DNA from: SAR202 cluster bacterium
GTDB taxonomy: Bacteria > Chloroflexota > Dehalococcoidia > UBA3495
Assembly: GCA_009392075.1 (NCBI GenBank)
Contig: VFHG01000084.1
Span: 1-6,741, forward strand
DNA length: 6,741 nt
Reading direction: 5' to 3'
Positions within the stretch are counted from its first letter, which is position 1. Each line of letters opens with the position of its first letter. This document shows, in pieces, positions 1 through 4,825 of the stretch. Below the pieces are notes generated by a model that was not told the origin of the DNA, did not search any database, and saw only the letters and a program-made list of their open reading frames with translations. The position numbers and the translations under genes are program-made.

Positions 1-423
1 ATAGGAGTATCCGACGTTTTGCCAACCGTCACTGATTTTGTCGAGATGGGGGTTTTCGACGCGTTTCAATTCCCGTACTCAGCGCTAGATAGGGAACATG
101 AGTCACTCATCACCCAGTTGGCCAATTCAGGATCAGGAACGCTAATCCGGGGTGGCATCGCTCGTGGAGAACCTGGTCATGGGTTGGCCGATCCAAACCT
201 GTGGGCCGCTTGGGATAAGGCGAGACTAGACGAATTACTGGACGGCATGGACCAGTTCGAGTTTCTTCTAAGATTTACTATCAGCCACCCTGGCCTTAGT
301 ACCACAATTGTCGGTTCGCTTTACCCAGACCATATCAGCCGAAACATCGCAGCCGTTAGCAGAGGCCCTCTTCCTGAATCCCTTTGCACCGAAATCAAAA
401 ACCGATTGGAAAACGTTGACTAA
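1..423 (+). CDS. Aldo/keto reductase family protein, C-terminal part (5' end outside the window)
   Basis: The reading frame is open from the first base, so the gene begins upstream of the window; the TTG at 19 is an internal codon, not the start. About 140 residues remain. They match the C-terminal half of the aldo/keto reductase TIM barrel: an IGVSD strand right at the edge, then FDAFQFPYSALDREHE, then GTLIRGGIARG, then the late-barrel segment ISHPGLSTTIVGS followed by the helix DHISRNIAAV that packs on the cofactor end. The family reduces aldehydes or ketones (or works in reverse) with NAD(P)H in the cytoplasm. The catalytic Asp-Tyr-Lys-His residues lie upstream and cannot be checked. Substrate is unknown; the form resembles the bacterial sugar/aldehyde AKR groups. 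No clear terminator follows the TAA at 421-423. Confidence 0.93.
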   Translation: MGVSDVLPTVTDFVEMGVFDAFQFPYSALDREHESLITQLANSGSGTLIRGGIARGEPGHGLADPNLWAAWDKARLDELLDGMDQFEFLLRFTISHPGLSTTIVGSLYPDHISRNIAAVSRGPLPESLCTEIKNRLENVD

Positions 424-735
424 AGGCCTCACTAAATATATCGCCACATATCACCCGTTTCAAAACCCAGTTCCCGCCAGCTAGCGCCAAACAACGCCAA
501 TTAGCTTAGCATTGGCAGGTGTGGTCACCTGGATTAATCAACAAAATATGGGGCGATACTTACCCGTTCTCATAAGCATCGCAGAGACGAACGGATTCCT
601 TGACTATGCAGATAGGTTTATGGTGGGACGACCTGAGCCAGGAAATTATTTGACCCTGTGTAGGTAGGCTGTATTTACTCTCTCTGACGCATCATTAGGG
701 TAGTTAGTTACCCCACAACACAGTGTCATATTATT
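424..735. other. Intergenic region, no convincing gene
   Basis: About 310 bases between the aldo/keto reductase stop and the Ada-like remnant. It is AT-richer than the genes on the right side of the window. I see no tRNA, no strong terminator and no recognisable protein. A weak hairpin (GGGTA 698-702 with TACCC 709-713, six-base loop) has no T-tract. A frame open from 485 to 667, with an ATG at 548, would give 39 residues from that ATG, but it has no recognisable family and no good ribosome binding site. Confidence 0.6.
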
Positions 736-999
736 TTGTTGAACACGCCCTGGTGTTACCGACAATCGAGAAATGACGTGGAATGACAATTTATGTTTAA
801 CGCTTGTACAACTACTAGGATTTTTTGCAGACCTAACTGTCCACCCGGCCGTCGTACAAAACCGGAAAACCGCACCACATTCTCGGACGCCGAATCTGCT
901 ACTGAGGCTGGATTCAGAGCATGTTTGGTATGTCTTCCAATGGAGGGTCCACCTGGTCCATGGATTTCACAAACTGCTCGTCGGCAAATGCATTCTTAG
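736..999 (+). pseudogene. Ada-type metal-binding (methylphosphotriester repair) domain, probably a remnant interrupted by TGA at 784
   Basis: The frame from ATG 793 to TAG 999 encodes 68 residues matching the N-terminal zinc domain of Ada: TTRIFCRPNC, then KPEN, then AGFRACLVC. This preserves all four zinc cysteines in the CxxxC...CxxC pattern; the first corresponds to E. coli Ada Cys38, the methyl acceptor for methylphosphotriesters. The usual TTG before the IFC strand is TTR, and one residue is inserted after the second Cys. ATG 793 would omit the first ~25 residues of the domain. Reading upstream in the same frame, past an in-frame TGA at 784-786, gives WCYRQSRND, which aligns without gaps to the Ada start (Trp13 and Arg19 conserved), with the TGA where Ada has Asp24 next to Gly25. 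I therefore favour a nonsense-mutated gene starting near TTG 736/739. No HTH or methyltransferase domain follows. The alternative is a functional mini-protein from ATG 793 with a weak ribosome site. Confidence 0.62.
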
Positions 1000-2066
1000 T
1001 CTTTTAATGCGCTGGCGACTTCTTGAATAAAGCGCTCCGAGGTATGAGAGTCGGGATTATCGGGATCCAGTGGACTCCCCCTCAATATAAACCTGTCTAC
1101 TCCCGCCTCTATTAGTTCTGACAAACGATCCACGCAATATGATGGAGAACCGAAAATACCGAAGTTACGTGCGAATTCTCCAGTGACAGCGGATTCTTGG
1201 GTTCCTGCACCCCGACCATGCTGTTGCATGTCATATGATCTGTGGATTTCTTCAAGCACTTGTTGCTGTTCAGCAGATGCAGGCCCGACTACCCTCCCAT
1301 ACATGGCAGAGAATCTTGCGAACAATGAAACTTGCCCTGCCCCAATTCTCATAGCTTCTTCAGGGTCATCATGTACTACGAGTGATATGTAGGCTGTAAA
1401 CGGGATGTCGGCGGTGATGCCAGCCTTCGCTCGAGCATCGCGCGCTACATCCATGCCCCATCTAACGCGTTCAACATCGGCACCCACGTTCAAACTTATC
1501 CTGTCAGCGTGACGTGCGGCGGCTGCAATCACCCTCGGACCGGTTGCGGCGACATCTACAGGAACTTTAGCTTGAATCCCCGCAATCCACGATATTCGAC
1601 TAGAGCTTGAATGGCCTGCTAGTCCCAGTGAACCCAGGTCGCTATCGCCTTCGAACTCTACCTCATTGCCCCTTAAGTAATTCTGGAGTTGTTCGAGATA
1701 GTTCTCGAATTCCGCTACGGAATGAGGCGCACGGCCTAAGTGTGCCAACGCGGAATCTCCTCTGCCAATCCCGAGATACGCACGTCCGTCGCTTTCCATT
1801 TGAATGGATGCGATCGCGGACGCTGTCGCGGCGGGATGCCTTGTAAAGGAATTAGTTACACCAGTGCCTAATTTGATGCTTGAGGTCGCTTGGGCTGCTA
1901 AGGCTAACGCCACGTAGCAATCGCCGGAAAGGTTTTGAGAGTCTACGTACGCAATCCCGTCATATCCAATTTCTTCGGCGACAATGGCTTGTCGTGTGCC
2001 GCTGAATACATTGGAACCCGGCCTTCCAGGTCTTCCTGCGCCCATAGTCCAGAATTCAACCGACAT
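996..2066 (-). CDS. LLM class flavin/F420-dependent oxidoreductase (Mer-like subgroup)
   Basis: 356 residues, the normal length for a luciferase-like monooxygenase-fold enzyme, a cytoplasmic TIM barrel using reduced flavin or coenzyme F420. Visible family segments are GYDGIAYVDSQ (34-44, early strand/helix), IKLGTGVTNSFTRHPAA (64-80), ESDGRAYLGIGRGDSA (91-106), ATGPRVIAAAARHADRI (174-190) and FGSPSYCVDRLSEL (305-318) followed by AGVDRFIL. The LGTGVTN...TRHP and GIGRGDSA pattern is like the methylenetetrahydromethanopterin-reductase-type F420 enzymes rather than SsuD or LuxA, so F420 use is plausible but not proven. Start at ATG 2066 is supported by GGGAGAG at 2081-2075, eight bases upstream. 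It is transcribed through an unusual leader with two terminators. The stop overlaps that of the Ada-like frame on the other strand. Substrate unknown. Confidence 0.93.
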   Translation of the reverse strand: MSVEFWTMGAGRPGRPGSNVFSGTRQAIVAEEIGYDGIAYVDSQNLSGDCYVALALAAQATSSIKLGTGVTNSFTRHPAATASAIASIQMESDGRAYLGIGRGDSALAHLGRAPHSVAEFENYLEQLQNYLRGNEVEFEGDSDLGSLGLAGHSSSSRISWIAGIQAKVPVDVAATGPRVIAAAARHADRISLNVGADVERVRWGMDVARDARAKAGITADIPFTAYISLVVHDDPEEAMRIGAGQVSLFARFSAMYGRVVGPASAEQQQVLEEIHRSYDMQQHGRGAGTQESAVTGEFARNFGIFGSPSYCVDRLSELIEAGVDRFILRGSPLDPDNPDSHTSERFIQEVASALKD

Positions 2067-2093
2067 TAGTGTTTCTCTCCCAATCTATGCTAC

Positions 2094-2128
2094 AAAAATA
2101 AAAAAGCCCCGTGAAACCCCGGAGCTTT
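2094..2128 (-). terminator. Intrinsic terminator T2 in the leader of the LLM gene
   Basis: Read on the minus strand, AAAGCTCCG (2128-2120) pairs with CGGGGCTTT (2111-2103) in a 9-bp stem containing one G-U wobble and an 8-base loop, followed by TTTTTTATTTTT (2105-2094, partly within the stem). It ends only 27 bases before the ATG at 2066, so any transcript of that gene starting upstream must pass it. Confidence 0.8.
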
Positions 2129-2140
2129 GTGGAGCTTTGT
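2121..2140. repeat. Perfect 10-bp tandem duplication GGAGCTTTGT x2
   Basis: GGAGCTTTGT occurs at 2121-2130 and again at 2131-2140. On the minus-strand transcript these are two copies of ACAAAGCUCC; the downstream copy forms the 5' arm of terminator T2, and the upstream copy could compete for the same 3' arm (AAAGC with GCUUU). Confidence 0.9.
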
Positions 2141-2143
2141 TTT

Positions 2144-2183
2144 GTTCTGAAGTTCTTGGGCAAAAAAAGAGCGCCCTCAGAAC
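2144..2183 (-). promoter_or_regulatory. Candidate antiterminator fold overlapping terminator T1
   Basis: On the minus-strand RNA, GUUCUGA (2183-2177) can pair with UCAGAAC (2150-2144) and the adjoining GGGC (2176-2173) with GCCC (2161-2158). This gives an 11-bp interrupted stem with a 7-base bulge that holds the U-tract of T1 in its loop. It uses bases needed by the T1 stem, so the two folds exclude each other. This is read from pairing alone; no energies were computed. Confidence 0.5.
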
Positions 2184-2200
2184 ATTTTCTGAAAACGCTC
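2162..2200 (-). terminator. Intrinsic terminator T1 in the leader of the LLM gene
   Basis: On the minus strand GAGCG (2200-2196) pairs with CGCTC (2173-2169) and, inside a 4x4 internal loop, CAGAA (2191-2187) pairs with TTCTG (2182-2178) around a 4-base loop; seven T residues (2168-2162) follow directly. It begins at the predicted transcription start of the LLM gene. It could alternatively end readthrough from the TauE/LLM2 transcription unit. Confidence 0.72.
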
Positions 2201-2204
2201 CGCA

Positions 2205-2234
2205 ATGGTAGCATGTACAATCAATTTATGTCAA
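2205..2234 (-). promoter_or_regulatory. Sigma70-like promoter for the LLM gene at 996-2066
   Basis: Minus strand: a consensus -35 TTGACA (2234-2229), 18-base spacer, and -10 TACCAT (2210-2205) preceded by TGC, an extended -10 element. The predicted start is near 2198, giving a leader of about 130 nt before ATG 2066. The leader contains T1, T2 and the candidate antiterminator. Confidence 0.65.
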
Positions 2235-2242
2235 GCATTCAC

Positions 2243-2272
2243 GCCTAAATACGAAAAGTGCCTAAATATTTA
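2243..2272. repeat. Paired 9-bp direct repeat GCCTAAATA plus palindrome, candidate operator
   Basis: GCCTAAATA is at 2243-2251 and 2260-2268 (17-bp period). The second copy overlaps the perfect palindrome TAAATATTTA at 2263-2272. The site lies just upstream of the small HTH gene and at roughly -45 to -75 of the predicted LLM promoter, where an activator or autoregulator could bind. Binding by the neighbouring HTH protein is inference. Confidence 0.5.
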
Positions 2273-2286
2273 CGTTGGGGAACATC

Positions 2287-2493
2287 ATGACTTCTTCGAA
2301 GCCTTCGTTACGACAGATCTCCAAATCTCTGGAGATTTCAACTGCATATCTAAGCTACATGGTGAATGGTAAGCGACCTTGGCGGGCCGACTTGAAAAAA
2401 CAATACAACCGGGTAATAGAACGGTGTTTATCCCCTATCTTTTCAGTCCCTAAATCAGAGCCTGCAGAGTCCGGCAGGGCACCTGCATGTTAA
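2287..2493 (+). CDS. Small Xre/Cro-like helix-turn-helix protein
   Basis: 68 residues. Residues 8-31 read as a helix-turn-helix: SLRQISKSLEIS then TAYLSYMVNGKRPW, which is the pattern of Xre/cI-type DNA-binding domains (LAxxxGVSxxYLSxxxxGKR). The basic helix RADLKKQYNRVIERC follows and then a ~20-residue Pro/Ser/Glu-rich tail with no domain. It would bind DNA as a small cytoplasmic regulator. ATG 2287 is preferred because GGGGA at 2277-2281 sits at good spacing; an in-frame TTG at 2275 would place the start on top of that site. It is divergent from the LLM gene at 996-2066 and convergent with the TauE gene. The GCCTAAATA repeats lie 19-44 bases before its start, so control of itself and of the LLM promoter is plausible. 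It is short for a classical Xre domain (normally about 55-65 residues for the HTH alone), so at most four helices fit. Confidence 0.75.
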   Translation: MTSSKPSLRQISKSLEISTAYLSYMVNGKRPWRADLKKQYNRVIERCLSPIFSVPKSEPAESGRAPAC

Positions 2494-2532
2494 TAACGCC
2501 TCTTTGATTATTCTAGCCTTAATCGCGGTTGG

Positions 2533-3333
2533 CTAAGCAGTCACACCCCGCCAGATCAGGATCACGCCCACCATCAGAAGCACATAGCCCATCGCGCCAA
2601 CCAACGTGGCGAGATCGACCTTGCCGGTGAGCTTGGCCCCGTAATAACTGCCCACCGCAGCGCCAGCGCCCATGAGTATCAGGAGTTGGTAGTCGACATC
2701 TCCCTTGATGGCGTGGCCAATCCAGCCCACCGACCCCATCACGAATCCAATGACCAGATTGGTGCCGGCCGCTATCCTGGGATCTACTTTCAGTACCCGG
2801 ATCAAAGCCGGAAGGCGGATGCTGCCCAAAATGAGCCCCACCGCTCCACCAAGGAGACCGACCGCCAGTCCCATCCCACCGCCGAGGACCATTCGTTTTC
2901 CGCTGTAGCTGGTCACGAAATCATCGGATGCGGCAACAGCCCGGCCCCTTATGCGCAACTCCACTCCCTGCCACAGGACCAGCAACCCGGCAGCCGACAA
3001 GAGAATGGTTTCCGACACCTTGCCACCCATGAACCCGCCGATGAAAGCGCCAACAAAAGCCGGGCCGCCCATGATCAGCACCAACCTAAAGTTGACCCGC
3101 CCTTCACGTAGGTGCCGTATGGCGCCGAAGACGGAACTGATACTGCTAACAAGGATATTGGTGCCGCCGGCGGTGGGCGCGGCCATTCCCATGAGCAGCA
3201 TGGCGGGAAGCCGCATGGTCCCCAAGGCCAAGCCTACGAAGCCCCCCAGCAACCCAACGCCCAATGAGACCGCAGTCAGTACCACGGCATTCCATATCAG
3301 TACGTCGGACCCCCAGCCTAGAGTTGTACCCAT
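2533..3333 (-). CDS. TauE/SafE family membrane transporter (sulfite/organosulfur anion exporter type)
   Basis: 266 residues, almost entirely hydrophobic apart from a polar central linker (about 126-148). The family's internal duplication is plain: GLLGGFVGLALGTMRLPA (27-44) matches GLLGGAVGLILGSIRLPA (159-176), and AGGTN (55-59) matches AAGTN (188-192). Each half ends in a Gly-rich helix (GAFIGGFMGGKV at 95-106; GSYYGAKLTGKV at 228-239). This is the TauE/SafE (DUF81) fold with about eight membrane helices in the inner membrane. Members export sulfite or sulfoacetate and related anions, though many are uncharacterised. ATG 3333 has AAGGA at 3343-3339. It lies 135 bp downstream of the second LLM gene on the same strand with no strong terminator between them, which suggests co-transcription. 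It is convergent with the HTH gene across 39 bp. Substrate is inferred. Confidence 0.92.
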   Translation of the reverse strand: MGTTLGWGSDVLIWNAVVLTAVSLGVGLLGGFVGLALGTMRLPAMLLMGMAAPTAGGTNILVSSISSVFGAIRHLREGRVNFRLVLIMGGPAFVGAFIGGFMGGKVSETILLSAAGLLVLWQGVELRIRGRAVAASDDFVTSYSGKRMVLGGGMGLAVGLLGGAVGLILGSIRLPALIRVLKVDPRIAAGTNLVIGFVMGSVGWIGHAIKGDVDYQLLILMGAGAAVGSYYGAKLTGKVDLATLVGAMGYVLLMVGVILIWRGVTA

Positions 3334-3468
3334 TCATTTCCTTCGCAGGCTAAACCGCTGGTAAGTCGCAAAAGTTGGACGCGGACAATCAAAGCGCCGG
3401 ATGGGGAGTGGCCCACGGTCCGTAGCGCAATTAGCTGCTCAATGGGTTGAAACACTTAGGGGCGTAGG

Positions 3469-4653
3469 TTACCCAGGCTTTTCAACATTGAACTTGGGCA
3501 TTACCTCTTTGCCGAAGCGCTCTAGCTGCTCAATCATGACTTCAAGGGGCACGCCTTGGCGTCCGCATCCGACATGCATGTACTCAAGTCCAGGATATTT
3601 GTCTTGGATCTCCATGATGCGTTCGGTGATCTTCTCGGGAGGGCCGCAGACCCATGCACCAGAGGCAATGGTGTCCTCCATAGTCGGGAACCCAGCGGAG
3701 GGGGCACGGCTGGGGTCGCCTAGAGTCTCGAGCATCTCTTCGGTGAAGGAGCGGAAGAATCCCAGAGGCGCGAACATTTTCATGTCCTCTTCCAGGTACT
3801 TCCGGGACTGCTCAATAGCTTCTTTCTCGGTGTCAGCGATGAACGTCGGCAGTCCTACCACCAGTCTGCTGCCCAACTGGACATCTTTATAATCATGCTT
3901 GATTAGGGTCTCGGTCCAGCGTTCGATCACATCGTCGGAAGGACCGCCGGTCACAGCCCCACCGCCGATCACGGGCTGGATGTTGTGTTTTGCCATGAAG
4001 TCCATGGCCCGTTGGGTGGAACTCACCATCGGCTGCCAGGTCTCCACCGGCAGGTGCTTGGGCCGCGGCACCAATGTGATCTCTTTCAGGGTGTAACCAC
4101 GGTAAGGGACTTCGGGCGGGAGATCGTAGTGCTTGCCATGATGGGAGAAGGACTCCTCATTGAAGGCCTTCATGATGATCTCGACCTGCTCCTCGAACAT
4201 CTCGCGGTTGGCGTCGTTGTCCGAGTTGGTGCTGGGAACGCCGAAGGTGTCCACCTCCCGGGAGTGGTAGCCCCGGCCAACGCCGAAAATCACCCGTCCG
4301 TTGGTCAGTATGTCTGCCGTGGCGTAATCTTCGGCCAGCCGCAGAGGGTGCCACATGGGATTGATGTTGAAACCACAGCCGAATTTCAGGTTCTTGGTCA
4401 TATGGGCCAGGTGCACGTAGAGGAGCAACAGGTTGGGAATCACCTCATTGCCCTCATGCTGGAAGTGGTGCTCCGCGGCCCAGAAACTGTGGTAGTTCAG
4501 GTCGTCCATCACTTTGACGATCTGCTCCACCCGGTTGAAGATCGTGCTCAGATGGTCGTTATCAAATCGGCGCTCGTTGACGGCAGTCGCCCCCAAGCCC
4601 AGGTCTCCGAGATCGACGTGTCCGGCGTACAAGCTTCCAAAGTGCTTGATCAT
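3469..4653 (-). CDS. LLM class flavin-dependent monooxygenase (bacterial luciferase-like), second paralogue
   Basis: 394 residues, a luciferase-like TIM barrel. Segments seen: SFWAAEHHFQHEG (56-68; the AEHHF motif is typical of the FMN-dependent alkanal-monooxygenase-like group), NPMWHPLRLAEDYATADI (98-115), NGRVIFGVGRGYHSREVDTF (118-137) with the GxGRG phosphate-binding turn, GPPEKITERIMEI (337-349) and IEQLERFGKEVMPKF (374-388). It differs throughout from the LLM protein at 996-2066, so the two are not a recent duplication. Such enzymes use reduced flavin and O2 to oxidise carbonyl, sulfonate or other organic substrates; they need a flavin reductase, which is not in the window. ATG 4653 has GAGGA at 4665-4661. 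The gene has its own promoter at 4713-4686 and is followed by a TauE/SafE exporter, hinting at desulfonation chemistry. That link is inferred. Confidence 0.94.
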   Translation of the reverse strand: MIKHFGSLYAGHVDLGDLGLGATAVNERRFDNDHLSTIFNRVEQIVKVMDDLNYHSFWAAEHHFQHEGNEVIPNLLLLYVHLAHMTKNLKFGCGFNINPMWHPLRLAEDYATADILTNGRVIFGVGRGYHSREVDTFGVPSTNSDNDANREMFEEQVEIIMKAFNEESFSHHGKHYDLPPEVPYRGYTLKEITLVPRPKHLPVETWQPMVSSTQRAMDFMAKHNIQPVIGGGAVTGGPSDDVIERWTETLIKHDYKDVQLGSRLVVGLPTFIADTEKEAIEQSRKYLEEDMKMFAPLGFFRSFTEEMLETLGDPSRAPSAGFPTMEDTIASGAWVCGPPEKITERIMEIQDKYPGLEYMHVGCGRQGVPLEVMIEQLERFGKEVMPKFNVEKPG

Positions 4654-4685
4654 GATTCATTCCTCGTTTTGAATTGGCTTCTGCC

Positions 4686-4713
4686 ATTCTAAGGGCACCA
4701 CCTCGGTTGTCAA
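4686..4713 (-). promoter_or_regulatory. Sigma70-like promoter for the second LLM gene
   Basis: Minus strand: TTGACA (4713-4708), 16-base spacer, TAGAAT (4691-4686). The predicted start is near 4679, about 26 bases before ATG 4653. It is back to back with the GMC promoter; the two -35 boxes are 42 bp apart. Confidence 0.65.
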
Positions 4714-4755
4714 ACGAATGGGTCAGTCCAAGCTGATGCTCAGTTAACGCTGCGG

Positions 4756-4784
4756 TTGACGCTAGATGATGCCCCCAGTATCAT
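4756..4784 (+). promoter_or_regulatory. Sigma70-like promoter for the GMC oxidoreductase gene
   Basis: TTGACG (4756-4761), 17-base spacer, TATCAT (4779-4784). Transcription would start near 4791, about 35 bases before ATG 4826. This also excludes the in-frame ATG codons at 4766/4769 as the start, since they lie inside the promoter. Confidence 0.68.
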
Positions 4785-4789
4785 CTGGG
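4764..4789. repeat. Nested inverted repeats over the GMC -10 box, candidate repressor operator
   Basis: AGATGAT (4764-4770) and ATCATCT (4780-4786) form a perfect 7-bp inverted repeat with a 9-bp spacer. A second one, CCCAG (4774-4778) and CTGGG (4785-4789), flanks the -10 hexamer exactly. A protein bound here would block RNA polymerase. No regulator gene for it is visible in the window. Confidence 0.5.
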
Positions 4790-4825
4790 CCGAACCCACA
4801 ATCTGAACCAAATGGGAGAGCGATT

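Noticed and set aside
548..667. 39-residue frame (open upstream to 485) in the left intergenic region
   Set aside because: It looks mildly protein-like but matches no family I recognise and has no good start signal; too weak to list as a gene.
698..713. GGGTA...TACCC hairpin as a terminator
   Set aside because: Only five pairs and no T-tract on either strand.
773..1030. 85-codon frame on the plus strand
   Set aside because: It overlaps the Ada-like frame one base out of phase; the zinc-domain motifs are in the other frame.
2094..2200. T-box or amino-acid leader-peptide attenuator
   Set aside because: No T-box core or specifier stem is visible, and the only ATG in the leader is followed almost at once by TGA; the double-terminator layout is kept as an unclassified leader.
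1984..2211. Open frame of 75 codons on the plus strand across the LLM leader
   Set aside because: It crosses the LLM start and both terminators, has a composition unlike a protein and no ribosome site.
3985..4692. Open frame of 235 codons on the plus strand
   Set aside because: It is antisense to the second LLM gene and runs through that gene's start and promoter; no recognisable domain.
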